The notes below the pieces were generated by a model. It was not told the DNA's origin. It did not search any database and worked only from the letters and a program-made list of their open reading frames with translations. 64,000 nucleotides of DNA from Cervus elaphus (taxonomy: Eukaryota > Chordata > Mammalia > Artiodactyla > Cervidae): positions 52,476,001 through 52,540,000 of the forward strand of contig NC_057835.1 of assembly GCF_910594005.1 (NCBI RefSeq). The letters are read 5' to 3'. Within the stretch, counting starts at the first letter, position 1, and each line of letters starts with the position of its first letter. Shown piece after piece: positions 11,511-23,482 of the stretch. The position numbers and the translations under genes are program-made.

Positions 11511-13419
11511 TTTATTCTTCTTCTAATTAATGAGCAATACTTTAAAAAACATCATACATAGTATCAGAAATACAATTTAGCAGATATTCAGTAGTTTTCC
11601 ATTAAAAAGAACATCATTAAAATTTTATAATAGAGATAAACACATTTGCATCAGAACTTTTTAAAAAAGTGAACAAATAGGCTAATGATTCATGTATGCT
11701 TCCTTCTTTTTAACAGCTTCAAAATACATAATATTACTTATCAGTGAGGTGAATGAAAAAGACATTCTTTAGTTATGTGATGTGATTATATTCTATGAGA
11801 AAAAAATGACTTAAGTTCATCTTTGTGCTGAACACTAAATTATATAAAGTGAGTTTCTTGTCAAATGGGATGGTTCTATCTGTTCTAGTTGCTTCCCACC
11901 CTGCTAAGAATCCACAGAATCCACAGATAACAAGTCTGTCATGAGCCAAATGTTCACCACAGGGAACACATTCCTGCTGGCTCTGAAGTAATCTCATATC
12001 AGAGGAGGTCAGCTTACCTTCAGATTCATGACATGAAGATAAGATGCAAGACTGCTCAGAACATTTCAACCTAAAGCTAAATAAACATACAATGTGGCAA
12101 TCCTTAACCTGAAAACAAATTACATTTAGAGTGATATATGTAACATTAAAGGGATATTTTGCTTTTTTTTATATGAAGGAAAATCTAAATATAAATTATC
12201 TTATTTGTACAATTTTGGCAAGTCATTTGAATTAAAAATGAGTTGCCTTCTAGGTCACTTTCTAAGGTAGAGTTACACAATCTTGAATGACTTAATTACA
12301 TATCAACAGATCAATAGATTAATAATTTTGTACATTTTCCTGCTTTATTGACAGTATGTATGATTATTTACAAACAGAAAAGTGTTTCTGCAAATTTTTC
12401 TGAAACAAATGATAAAATTTATGCAGATACTTAGCAATTTAACATTAAATATTAGTAAATGTTAATATTTTTGCTAATCATAGAAATAATCTATAAAATA
12501 TCCTGAACAAGTGAATTTATGCCATGCAGGTAGATAATCTGAAAACCTATACTGTAGCAGGGCAGTGAATGTGACCTACTGTCAGTGTCCTTATTATTTT
12601 TCTTAAGCCATTGCTTAATACAATTAGTATCAACTAATGGCTAGTTGAGAGAAATACAGAATGACAGAGCTTAAAACATTCTTAGTAAATATATGTGGTT
12701 AAGTTTTATCCTTCACAGGATTTTATACACACATTTTACTGCAATCCATAGGGCTTAGGCAACCCAAGTATGGTTACAAAAACATGGTTCATGTGAATTA
12801 ATGATAAGGGAAGTGCTTAGTGACAAATTGACTTTTTTTCTTCCATTTCTTGACAGAAAACAGACCTGTTAGAGATTTTTGTGTAACTTATTTCTGCTCG
12901 GTTTTGATTTTAAGACAGCTTCCCTGGAATATGATATGATAGAAGGCAGAAATATTGCACGAAAGAAATAATCTCATAAAACCCAAGATGTCTTAAGAAA
13001 CTATCAGAGCATGAAAGATTCCGTATTTTTTTTTTTCGTATTTTCTTAGTCTGTTAAAATATGTCAGTATCTTTAGCAAGGAAGAAAGGATATTCACCAG
13101 AAACAGACTTTTTAAAGGAAAAATATTTAGCATATGACTGGAAATATAAAAAACAATGTAAGGGAGACCTTACAGTTAGGTAAAGAAAAAAAAACACACA
13201 TGCAAAAAACCCAAAAAAACCTGCCTGCCATTAGAATCATACAGCTTCTAAAAAACCTAGTCCCAGAAATGAGAAGAAAGGATAAAGAAGTAAGGGAGCT
13301 ATAACATCTAATTAGAGAATGTGTGACATGCAAAATATACAGGCAGGAATTGGTTCAGGAGAAATATTAAGACTTCCATGTAAACTTTATTTTGGAGAAT
13401 TTTATTACTAGAAAATTCT
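11511..13419. other. AT-rich sequence, nothing recognised
   Basis: No coding signal or clear repeat is visible. Poly-T runs at about 13027 are low complexity. Confidence 0.5.
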
Positions 13420-13796
13420 TCCTTGGGTATATTTTTTCCTAGGTTTTTAAATTCTTTTTGATGTGATGGTAAATGGGATAATTACCTTAATTTCTCTTTC
13501 TGATAGTTCATTGGTTCATTGATAATTGATAGTTCATTGGCAATTTCTAGAAATGCAAACTACTTTATATTACTTTTGTACCTGAAACCTTACTGAATTC
13601 ATTGATAAGCTCTAGTAGTTTAATGGTAGCATCTTTAGGATTTCCTATGTAGGGTAACACGTCATCTGCAAACACTGACAGTTTTACTTTTTCTTCTCCA
13701 ATTTGGATTCCTTTTATTCCTTTTTCTCCTCTTATTGCTATGGCTAGGATTTCCAAAGCTATGTTGAATAAAAGTGGTACAAGTAGGGTGAAGAGT
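13420..13796 (-). mobile_element. L1 ORF2 fragment, inverted (reverse-transcriptase region)
   Basis: Read on the minus strand it encodes the L1 reverse-transcriptase core: 'LFNIALEILAIAIR', 'KGIQIGEEKVKLSVFADD', 'NPKDATIKLLELINEFSKV', then a 'SERE..' stretch. The FADD motif is intact, but only ~125 residues remain. It is in the opposite orientation to the L1 3' part at 14142-15640 and upstream of it in L1 order, so the two probably come from one 5'-inverted insertion. Confidence 0.85.
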
Positions 13797-13872
13797 TTGC
13801 CTGTCAATGCATTAGACACAGATTCTGTCCTTGGTCTCGGAAGATCCCACATGCAGTGGAGCAACTGCATCC
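13797..13872 (+). mobile_element. CHR SINE fragment (tRNA-Glu-derived)
   Basis: 'agagtttgcctgtcaatgca' followed by 'ggtctcggaagatcccacat' and 'gcagtggagcaactg' is the head-to-body part of a CHR-type SINE. It is cut off by the Bov-A2 dimer that follows. Confidence 0.65.
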
Positions 13873-14141
13873 ATGTGTCAGTCGTGTCCGACTCCATGGA
13901 CCCCAGAGACGGCAGCCCACCAGGCTCCCCCGTCCCTGGGATTCTCCAGGCAAGAACACTGGAGTGGGTTGCCACTGCCTTCTCCAAAGCATGAAAGTGA
14001 GAAGTGAAAGTGCTGCTGCTGCTGCTGAGTCACTCAGTCGTGCCCGACTCTTCGCGACCCCATGGACTGCAGCCTACCAGGCTCCTCCGTCCATGGGATT
14101 TTCCAGGCAAGAGTACTGGAGTGGGGCGCTATTGCCTTCTT
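13873..14141 (-). mobile_element. Bov-A2 SINE dimer with internal (GCT)n
   Basis: Two Bov-A monomers ('cgtgtccgactcc...ggagtgggttgcc' and 'cgtgcccgactcttcgcgac...ggagtggggcgc') are joined by an 'atgaaagtgagaagtgaaag' linker. A (GCT)n run at 14011-14027 begins the second unit. It lies at the switch point between the two L1 orientations. Confidence 0.9.
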
Positions 14142-15640
14142 GGTCAGACTATACTACAAAGATGCAATAATCAAAACAGTATGACACTGGCACAAAAACA
14201 GACACACAGATTAATAGAACAGAATAGAAAGCTCAATAAAGCCACACATATTATGGTCAGTTAATCTATGACAAAGGAGGCAACACTATACAATGGCAAG
14301 AGGAAACTCTCTTCAATGAATGGTGCTGGAAAAACTGGACAGCTGCCTGTAAAAGAATGAAATTAGAACATTCTCTAACACTCTTTACAAAATAAACTCA
14401 AAATGGGTTAAAGACTTAAATGTAAGACCATATGCTAAAAAAAATTTCTAGAGGAAAGAAAGCATAGGCATAAAACTCTAACATAAATTACAACAATCTT
14501 TCTTTTTTCCTTTGGATCTGTTTCCTAAAGTAATACATATATAAAAGCTCAAACAAACAAGTAAGACCTAATTAAACATAAAAGCTGTTGCACAGCAAAG
14601 AAAACCATCTATAAAATAAAAAGGCAACATACTATGGGAGAAGATATTTGCAAGTGATGCCGCTGATAAGGGATTAATATTGAACATATATAAACAGCTC
14701 ATATAACTTAACATTATTTTAAAAAATGAGAAATTGTCAGAAGACCTAATTAGACATTTTTTCAAAGAGTACATACAGATGACCAATAAGCACTTGAATA
14801 GATATTCAGCATCATTAATTGTCAGGGAATGCAAATAAAAACCACAATTAGGTATCACCTCACACCTGTTTTGGAATGGATATAATAAAAAATAACAAAT
14901 AACAAAAACTGGCAAGGATGAGGAGAAAAAGTAACTTCATACACTGCTGGTGGGAATGTATATTTGTACAGACTGTGGAAAACATTATGGAGGTTTCTCA
15001 AAAAATGGAAAATAGAACTGCCATATGACCCAGCAATTAGATTCCTAAGTATATATCCCCCCCTCAAAAAAAAAAAAACAAAAAAAACCCACTAATTTGA
15101 AAAGATACTTGTGCTCCAATGTTCATCATAGCATTATTTACTACTGTCAAGATATGGAAGTAACCTAAGTGTCCAAAAACAGATGGGTGGGCAAAGAAGT
15201 GGTATATAATATACCATATGTTACACCATCCATCTGTTGAAAGACACTTAGGTTACAGAATCAGACACGACTGAAGTGACAGCATGATATAATCATAAAA
15301 AAGAATGAAATTTTGCCATTTTCAACAAAATGGATGGACTTGGAGGCCATTATACTAAGTTAAATAAATTAGAAAGACAAATACTGTAGGATATCACTTA
15401 TATGTGGAGTCTAAAAATACAACAGACTAATGAATATAACAAAAAAGAAGCAAGACTCCCAGGTACAGAGAGCAAGCTAATGGTTACTAGTGTGGGTTAG
15501 GGGCAACTTAGGGGTGGAGTTGGGGATGGGGAATACAAATATTGAGCATAAGACAGACTGTCTTATACAACACAGGGAATATAGCCAATATTTTATAATG
15601 ACTGTAAATGGAAAATAATCTTTAAAACTGTATAAAAAAG
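14142..15640 (+). mobile_element. L1 LINE, ORF2 C-terminus and 3' UTR
   Basis: It starts at the ORF2 position 'YYK..' ('ctatactacaaagatgcaat'), passes 'TIQWQEETLFNEWCWKNW', then degenerates through many stops into the 3' UTR ('agcattatttactac', 'ataaaaaagaatgaaat', 'aagacagactgtcttataca'). A 97-bp imperfect palindrome interrupts it at 15160-15256. It pairs with the inverted piece at 13420-13796. Confidence 0.85.
15160..15256. repeat. 97-bp imperfect palindrome inside L1
   Basis: The arm 15160-15190 is the inverted complement of 15226-15256 with about five mismatches. The exact centre is the perfect 15-base palindrome GGTATATAATATACC at 15201-15215. Both arms derive from L1 3' sequence ('gtaacctaagtgtc'), so one is a local inverted duplication. 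The next 24 bases look like a scrap of SINE 3' end. Confidence 0.85.
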
Positions 15641-15643
15641 AAA

Positions 15644-15743
15644 GCCATTCCCTTCTCTAGGGGATCTTCCCAACCCAAGGATGGAACCCAAGTCTCCTGC
15701 ATTGCGGGCAGATTCTTTACTGCCAGAGCCACCAGGAAAGCCC
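15644..15743 (-). mobile_element. Bov-tA SINE, tRNA-like head only
   Basis: It contains only the 5' part of Bov-tA, up to 'ccattcccttctct'; the Bov-A body is missing. The head ends at 'gccagagccaccaggaaagc'. Confidence 0.8.
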
Positions 15744-15774
15744 TTTATACAGTATAGTAATGGAAATTTAAGAT

Positions 15775-15862
15775 CACAGCTGGAATTAAAATCCATGTTC
15801 CCCACATGCTAACTGTGAATCATAGGCAAATTATATAATTTTTCTATGCCTTAGTTCATTTC
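15775..15862 (-). mobile_element. MIR SINE relic
   Basis: 'gaatcataggcaaattat', then 'atgccttagttcatttctc' are the reverse of the MIR 'gaaactgaggc..gttaagtaa..gccca' core. Confidence 0.55.
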
Positions 15863-16113
15863 TCTTCACCAACACCAAATTGTTCATAATAGTAATTCTG
15901 ACATTTCTACCAGAAGTTTATGAGCATTTGTTGGAGTGCATTTTCAATAATATTATGTTTTCAGGTTTTTTAACTGAGGCTAATCTGATGCATGAGGGAT
16001 GCCTGCATATTGCAGTATAAATGTGTTCTTATAGTTTATTGGAACACTGGATTTCCTTTCATCTTTTGGTCATTAATATCTTAGGATATTTATCTCTTCT
16101 CAGTAATTTTTTT

Positions 16114-16319
16114 GTGTATGCTCAGTCACTCAGCCTTGTCTCACTCTTTGAGACCCCATGGACTTCAACCACCAGGCTCCTCTGTCTATGGGATTTCCCA
16201 GGCAAGAATTGAGTGGCTTGCCATTTCCTTCTCCAGGGGATTTTCCTGACCCAGGGATGAAACTTTGGTCTCCTTTATTAGCAGGCAGATTCTTTAACAC
16301 TGTGCCACCTAGGAAGCCC
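16114..16319 (-). mobile_element. Bov-tA SINE
   Basis: A nearly complete element in reverse: 'gctcagtcactcagccttgt' at the 3' end, 'cttctccaggggattttcct' in the middle, and the tRNA-like head ending 'gtgccacctaggaagccc'. Moderately diverged. Confidence 0.9.
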
Positions 16320-16399
16320 CTCTCATTAATTTCTAGGATTTGCCATATTCTAGAGAGTAATTCATTAGGAGTTAGATGCATTGAAAAGGTTTCTTCTAA

Positions 16400-16400
16400 T

Positions 16401-16436
<36 letters not shown>

Positions 16437-16443
16437 CACATAT
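16400..16443. repeat. (TA)n microsatellite
   Basis: About 17 TA units with one G interruption, ending in cacata. Confidence 0.95.
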
Positions 16444-17094
16444 AAATTTTGTTTATGCCAAAAAGTAAATTCTAGAATATAGTAAAATGCATCAATATTT
16501 TATTTATGATTTGCACACTTCCGTTTTAAGAAAACTTTCCTAGCAAATATTATAATGACATGGTTTTATCTGATATCTTTGAAATTTTACTATTCACGTT
16601 TAGATTTTTAGTAATGTGAACTTGGTCTCGTGCATGTAATATAAATTTAGGATCTTTTTCTTCTTTTCTTGTAGCACTGCTTGCTCTGAGACACATTTCA
16701 TAACTTTTCTGGTTCTCATTTCTGTTTGAAATGGGGGCTGACTCCTGTGAGTCCTAGTGACAGCCTATTTCTGGCTGCATAAAAATGCAGAGAGGAAACT
16801 GAAGGGAGAGGACTCATATTTTCCCTTCGTCTTCTGCTTGGGGGATGTCACTGGTGGCAGCTGAATCTCTTTACAGGGCCAGTTCCTGGTAGACAGGTCC
16901 AGAGAGCTAAACTTCTGCAAGTTGATTCCAGTCCCTCTGCTGTTAACCCAGTCTCCTTCTTTCACCTCCAGATCTGGGGAAAGTGCATTATTTTGATTAT
17001 TGTGTTTATTTTATTAAGATAGCTTCAGTGTCTCCTGACTAGTTTCTCAGCCTCTTCTATCATGAGTAACTTGATTCTGTGTAATTACCTTTAA
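16444..17094. other. unrecognised sequence
   Basis: No repeat family is assigned. The part 16660-16990 is less AT-rich than its surroundings, but shows no splice-flanked ORF that would support an exon. Confidence 0.45.
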
Positions 17095-17155
17095 AAAAAG
17101 ATGTACACCTGAAACTAATATGTTATAAATCAACTACTTCAATTAAAAAATAAAA
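17095..17155 (+). mobile_element. L1 3' tail fragment
   Basis: 'tgtacacctgaaactaatat', then 'aaatcaactacttcaatta' and an A-rich end are the L1 3' terminus, cut to ~60 bases. Confidence 0.65.
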
Positions 17156-17660
17156 ATGAAGAAAATAATGTTTGCATGCATGTTTCTCTTTAATGCATAT
17201 TTTCTTTATTCTATTTATATTAGAAGTCTGAAAGCATATTTTATCAAATAGAAGCCTAATTTGTTTGTGGCCCATAGATTCTGTTTTATTACCTTAACAT
17301 CAATGTCAGATGTATGTATTATAATGCTATAAAGTTGCAAGTTTGGTCATATAAGCCAGAATTTCATCACTTTACAATCTTCAAAAAATACATAGTTTAG
17401 AAATTTTAAAACCTTATGAAAAATAACTGCATTTTAATGATCTTTTCTGTATTTGCCAAAGTGACCAAATATTTTTCTGTCTTTCTTGATATTGTGGCTC
17501 AGTAGATTTTAAAAATGTACATTCTTATAATGTGGTTATTCTTTATTTGGCAATTTTTAGAATATAAACTTTATTTTCATGTGCCTGAAAATATATTTTC
17601 CCTATCATTTTGTAATGGCTTATTTTTTTACATGCTAGATTCAGTTATCTGGCCTAGAAT
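17156..17660. other. AT-rich sequence, nothing recognised
   Basis: No feature is visible by eye. Confidence 0.45.
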
Positions 17661-17691
17661 GTGTATGTGTGTATATATATATATATATACA
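17661..17691. repeat. (TG)n(TA)n microsatellite
   Basis: Short TG run followed by about ten TA units. Confidence 0.9.
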
Positions 17692-17699
17692 CTATTAAT

Positions 17700-17840
17700 T
17701 TTTGTTCTCCAACTAGGATGTAATAGGTTCCATGAGAGCAGAGATTGTTGTCTCTTCTTCATATTCTCTCCAGGGCATGGATTCCAGTGTCAGGCCAATA
17801 GTAGGAACTTGACAAATATTCGAGTATTAGATAAATGAAA
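17700..17840 (+). mobile_element. L2-like 3' end
   Basis: 'ggttccatgagagcagagat', 'tctctccagggcatgga', 'ccaatagtaggaacttgaca' and 'ttagataaatgaa' follow the order of the L2 3' terminal region. Confidence 0.65.
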
Positions 17841-18689
17841 CTGATGCCCTGTTCATCCATCTGTTGTAGTCTACATGCAGTTCCTTTGCAAATAACCAGT
17901 TTTCTCTCACAGCTTTTTATTTTTAAGGTTTTCTTCTTTTATACATATTTTTCCTTCAGTGATTCTATATCATGTATTCTTGTGGATTTATACTTACATT
18001 TATCCTGCACTTGATATTCATTTCTCTCTCTGATTTTTACTTCTGCTAAACTCTTGATAATTATCTCTTTAAACTTTGTAACTCTGATATTTCTTACATT
18101 CTCTGAAATTCTTAAGAATGCAGGCACAGCCCAGTCATTCCTCTTTTGCTCTTACCTTTTCTTTATTTTGTATCTTTAGCTCTAAGTAATAAATTCTGAG
18201 TTAATTGCTAAATATTATATTTCAATCCACTAATTACCTCTTCACAAAGAAAAAAATTACATTTTCTACTAAACACTGATTTCATTGTTTATAGTTTTCA
18301 TTCTTATTTCTTCTTCCATCGTATCTAACTATATTGGTTTCAACATTTATTTTTATGTTCTTCTTTGTGAATTTGAGTTTCATAATTATGCATATTTTAA
18401 ATCTTATATTGACCCTAAAAATTAAATTCATCTTAAATAAATTCATGTCTTGTGTTGATTTTTGTAGGATATGTTTGTAACTCTTTGCTGATTCATGTGC
18501 TTTGCAACTTTGGTTTGTAGATTTATTTTGAGTGAGAAATGTTGTGTTGCTTTTATTATTATTCTCTCTTCTTTTTTAAACTTTTATTGAAGTGTAATTG
18601 GTCTATTCTCTTTTCTTCTTGTTAGCCATTTTACATTCCTCCTTCTGAATCTGACAAGTCCCCAATCTAGAATGAAGTCTTATAGGTTT
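17841..18689. other. T-rich sequence, mostly unrecognised
   Basis: The text is T-rich and repetitive, a little like the antisense of very old LINEs, but I cannot assign a family. Near 18575-18605 'aacttttattgaagtgtaat' is probably a fragment of an antisense L1 3' tail. Confidence 0.4.
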
Positions 18690-18699
18690 ATAGTTATTA

Positions 18700-18829
18700 T
18701 TGGAGAAGGGAATGGCAACCCACTCCAGAATTCCATGTCCATGGAAAATCCCATGGACAGAGGAGCCTGATGGGTTATAGTCCATGGTATTGTAAACAGT
18801 CAGACATGACTGAGCACGCATACACACAC
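18700..18829 (+). mobile_element. Bov-tA SINE, 5'-truncated, with target duplication
   Basis: It begins at 'ggagaagggaatggcaaccc' and runs to 'cagacatgactgagcac' and a CA-rich tail. ATAGTTATTA flanks it at 18690-18699 and 18830-18839, so the missing tRNA head was never inserted. Confidence 0.9.
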
Positions 18830-18839
18830 ATAGTTATTA

Positions 18840-19394
18840 CAAATCATCATGAAACTGTTGGAGTTAGCTAAATATGCCTTTCAAGTGCATGTTTTGCCTT
18901 TCCCTACTAGTTCTAGCTTATCTTGTATCTACAGTTTCTGATGAAATCAAAGACCTACATTAGTGGTCAACTTATTGTTCATCACCATTCATGAGGACTT
19001 CACCATATATTTGCCTAAAGCAGTGAAGCTGGCTCCAGTATCCCATATCTTATGTGTAGTTTAGTCTGCATAATCTCCTGGTCTCTACTTCAGGTCTCTA
19101 GCTCAGAATACGGCAGAGTGATGTTTTCAGACCCACTCAATTCCGGTAGTTTCTATTGTATTTCTGGCTTATAAAGATATTAATCCTACATTTGAGCATA
19201 TAAATGTATTCTTAATTTTCTGTGTTTATATTTCTTTTGACAATGTTTTGTTTTTAGCTGACAATGTGCTACAGTATGCAGTGACAGCTCTGCCTTGAGT
19301 ATAAATGTAACAGCTTAGTTTATATTACCTTATATTTGAGTTAGAGACTCACTAAATATTCATAAGAAAAAACTAAAATATCCTAAACATTGGC
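18840..19394. other. unrecognised sequence
   Basis: No repeat or exon is recognised. Confidence 0.45.
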
Positions 19395-19600
19395 TTTATA
19401 TCTGGCATACTCTAAGAATTACAAAGGTAACAACTCAATCCTTAAACTTATGAGGCACATATTATCAGCCCAGTTTTCCTAAAGAGGAAACTAAGGGACA
19501 GTAGCCTTAAGGAACTCGCCCAAACTTGTAAAATTTAAGTTGCACAGAGGCAAGATCAGAATTGAGACTGATACCACAGCCAATGTCCTTAACAATTTTG
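19395..19600 (+). mobile_element. MIR SINE relic
   Basis: 'tgaggcacatattatcagcc', 'aaagaggaaactaagggaca' and 'aactcgcccaaacttgtaaa' match the conserved MIR core in order. Confidence 0.75.
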
Positions 19601-22600
19601 CTAAGCCAAAAATCAAATGCTTTGGTGAATTCTTAAAATCTAGGTTGTCACTAGTTAGGGGACAAACATCAATTGCCTTATTTGGAAACTTTTATTTGTT
19701 CTTTGTATCATGACAAGGTAGAATGCTTAATTTATTCTCTATGACCATTTCCAACACAGCTAATATCATCATTTCTAAGTCTCTATAACAGTGGCTGGAA
19801 AAAAGAAAAAAAGAAGAAGGCAATTTTGTCATATGCCTAGAGGATAATAAGCTCTTTCTACATAACTTCATCTTCTGATGCATGTTACTTGTGGGATGGG
19901 TGGCCATTAGAATGAACAAATTTCTCTTCCAGCTTTGTGAATCCATCTAAAGGATGCCTGAAGGTGAAGGTGAGTTATGCAGAATATTCTGAAAGCATAA
20001 AACCTTAAAAAAAAGTATGACTGCATTTCTGACATACATGGATTCGACAGCCTGAGAGTTCATGCATTATACATGGAAACATAGCCTCCAGTACTAGTAA
20101 CTATTTGCTAGGTGCATGACAGCTATAAACACATTGTCTATTAGACTTTCATAGAATTTATTATGAGTTAATTTCAAGGTAAGTGTCTTAGCCTGTATTT
20201 GGTCTATGAGTTTTCTGAATCCTAAGATTCATTCATTCAAAAAGAAAAATCATTGTAATATTTATGTTACTAAGATTCACTGCAATATCCCACCGTTTTC
20301 AAAAAAACAGCAAAGAATGTAAGGAAAAATATATTCTAAATTTAGCTTTGTCTACTAATTAACTATTTGAACTTGTACATATTACTATGTATCTCAGAGG
20401 TCCATTTTTATTTGTGAATTACATTGCCTGCACAAAGAACTCATTTTAAGATACTAAAATAATATTGTGATAAAAGTTCTGCATTCAAGAATAATAGACA
20501 TTGAAGAGTAGAGTAAGGTTTTTTCCTCAAGTTATCAAATTCAAAAGTATTATACATTTTGCTTCCGATTATTTTGTGGGAGTATCACACAAACATTCAA
20601 ATCTACAATTTGTATTAATATATTTCTTTCCTATTTGGATACTGATTTACAGTCTCTAATTAAGTTTTGCTCAGGTTTAAAAAAACTTAGGAACACTATC
20701 TGTGTATAGGTGATCTATATAGGGGTTCCCAAAATGGAAAACGACAATCTAAGAACATTAATAAAACTTACATTAACTGAGAAAAAATTCATTACACTTC
20801 TACTGGAAAATATATGCAAATATAATTCACCAATTCTCATTAAAATGCCTATACTTTTTCTTGTAATCCATGATAGAAATACTACTTACTTTATACATTT
20901 GCATACATGGTCACTTTTAAAATTCATTTATCCTTTATAACAATTGTTTAAAATACTATTTTTGTAGAGTATATGATAATGGCAACTTCAAACTGAATAT
21001 GATATTTATGATAAGTAAGGGTGCTAATTATGACTAATAAAAGATCTGGGAATTTATCACTGATGAGAATTGATGAAAGGCTATTTAAAAGTCTTGCTTT
21101 TAGACTCAAATCAATTCTAAGCCTCTACTTAGGTTTAGAAAATTTTAGGAACTCTATCTACATATAGCAACCCATGTAAGTGTTCATATAATGAAAAGAT
21201 AGAAAGGCTTAGCAATATTTACCTGCATAAAGGCTGGTTTTCTGGAAAAAAACATGGACTGCCTGGGTGACTCCTATAATAAATGAATTTTTTTTTCCCA
21301 AGGAAAGTTATCAGACTTGTTGGTGGGGTATAATGAAAAAGAAATATCAGATATAGGGAATTAACACAAGAATCAGAAAGATCCTGATCAAAGGGCTTAG
21401 AAGCAATTCTTGGGTTCAATCTTTGGTTGAACGTAAATCAGTGTGTATACAGAACTTGCATGTGTACACCTGAACATGTATATCATACATGTTCCATTTT
21501 ATAATGTATTTTGATTTCATTTGCTGTACACAGACATACACACAAACAAGCAGATACAAATCTAACAAAAATAATATATATAATACATTAAATATATATC
21601 ACATATATGTGTATATATATACACATAGGCACAGATGATAGATACATAGGTATGGTATCTTTATATATAGTAGCTTTAAAATAATCTCAACTTTTTTTCT
21701 GTTAATTTAGAAATGAGTCAAGGAATACACAATATAAATCTATTAAGGCAAATGTAGAGGTACTAAATCCAAAAGTCAAGGATTTGTTTTGAGGTGGAAT
21801 TAAGGAATTTGCAGATAGGGGCTTCAGAGTTGAATATGAATGATATCAGAATCGGGGATAAGGAAGTTTAGAAGACCATGGGTTCATGTCAAGTGTTTTA
21901 AATTGTGAAGCACTCTTTTTACTTCTTCTGGCTTAATAAATGAGTTTATTAACTTCATCAGTTTTAAGGACAAAAGTTGAATTATTTTTTTTCTTCCAAA
22001 GGCTATATTTTTTTTACCATCATCATTTTCTAAAACACTATGTCCTCTATAGAAGTATTCAGCTGAAGTGCACCAACAGGAATTCCACTGAAAGATCCTA
22101 CCCAGTAGTACAATAAAATGTTTGTAGTTGGCAGATTTTAAGTGTTTTTAAAATATAATTTAATCCAAATTTTAACATAGCCCCTATAGAGTACATATTT
22201 TTATTATATTTCAAATAGAGAAATTAAGGAAAGAATAATTTGCATTAAATTTAGTATAGTTAGAGTTTAGAAAACTCCAATATGTGGTAGTTGTACTTGT
22301 CTGAAATTCTTATAAATTGCTTTCCTTGTGTTAGCTTTAGATATAGGGAAATTGAGGCTTTGGCAAATATAACGTTATAGTCAAGTCCATACAGGACACA
22401 CATACCAGTAATACAAACTTGCTGCATAAAACAAACAGATTGTTAATCTTTGTAATTTATTATTTGAAAAAGAAGCATCAAATTCTTTCAATTTATTTTT
22501 CTAAAAATGAACTAATTATATAATTTGCACATCTGCTATAAATTAGCAGATTCTAATCCTTCATTCTAAAAAAGCAACACATTCATTTGCTTTTTATTTC

Positions 22601-22929
22601 TTTTGTTGAGTGAATAGATAGATGTCAGACAAGCCACAATGATCACTCATTTGAGTTGTGACTATGTGGTAAAAAACAAAGGCAAGGAGTTTCAGACTAT
22701 GTGAACACTACTAAATGACTCCAAGCATATGGAAAAACTGTCACAGAGGAAAAAGTTGGGAGTGTTAAGCAGATAATGGCTAAAAATCTTACTTAGAAAG
22801 TGTTAATATGATACTAAAAGCAGATTTTCTTCAAATACATACAATACTTACAACATTTTAAATTTACAAAATTTACAACCTTTTATTTGTAGTTAAACTA
22901 CCAGCCACTGAAACAAATTTAAGATATGA
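19601..22929. other. 3.3 kb AT-rich stretch without recognised elements
   Basis: I see no exon, SINE or BovB. A TA/CA-rich run lies at 21588-21630. The longest frames here (for example 19692-19946 and 20710-20940) show no family resemblance and are of a length expected by chance. Confidence 0.5.
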
Positions 22930-23215
22930 CAAGCAAGCAGAAGAATATAACAATCATGGATTGGTAGAGTCAGTCCTTTAAAGATGCTAATTGTCCTCAA
23001 TTGATTATAAATCAACTGCACACCCAAGTGAAATCTCAAGCTTTTGAAACTGACAAATTTAATCGAAATTATATATTATAATGAAAGGGACTAGAATAAT
23101 GTAGACAATCTTAGAAAATAAAGTTGAAAATTCAAGATGGCAAACTTTATCAAAAAGGTGCATTGATTAAGGTTATGTGATACTAGAGCCAAGGCACCAG
23201 TGAGACAGGATGAAC
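22930..23215 (+). mobile_element. old L1 ORF2 fragment
   Basis: 'atcatggattggtagagtca', 'gattataaatcaactgcac', 'tagaaaataaagttg', and 'attgattaaggttatgtgat' follow the L1 ORF2 segment after the reverse transcriptase. It is heavily decayed. Confidence 0.55.
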
Positions 23216-23261
23216 ATGCACCAAAACAGACTCACACATTTGAGTTATTTCACCATTTACC

Positions 23262-23482
23262 CTGCTTCCCTGGTGGCTCAAACCGGTAAAGAATCTGCCC
23301 ACCGTAAATCTGCCCATCTGGGTTCCATTCCTAGGTTGGGAAGATCCCCTGGAGGAAGGCGTGGCAACCCACCCCAGTATTCTGGCCCGGAGAATCCCCA
23401 TGGACAGAGAAGCCTGGCAGGCTACAGTCCATGAGGCTGCAAAGAGTCTGACAGGACTGGAGCGACTGAGCGTGCACGCATG
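23262..23482 (+). mobile_element. Bov-tA SINE, full length
   Basis: It has the tRNA-like head 'ctgcttccctggtggctcaa', the middle 'ttgggaagatcccctggagg', and the 3' end 'ctgacaggactggagcgact' followed by a gtgcacgcatgc tail. A few bases in the head are duplicated ('aatctgccca' occurs twice). Confidence 0.9.

Noticed and set aside
13565..13987. 140-codon minus-strand frame as a protein gene
   Set aside because: It runs through Bov-A2, a CHR fragment and an L1 reverse-transcriptase piece; the fusion is an accident of nested insertions.
17845..18570. Antisense of an old LINE
   Set aside because: T-rich texture is suggestive, but I could not place any segment on a family.
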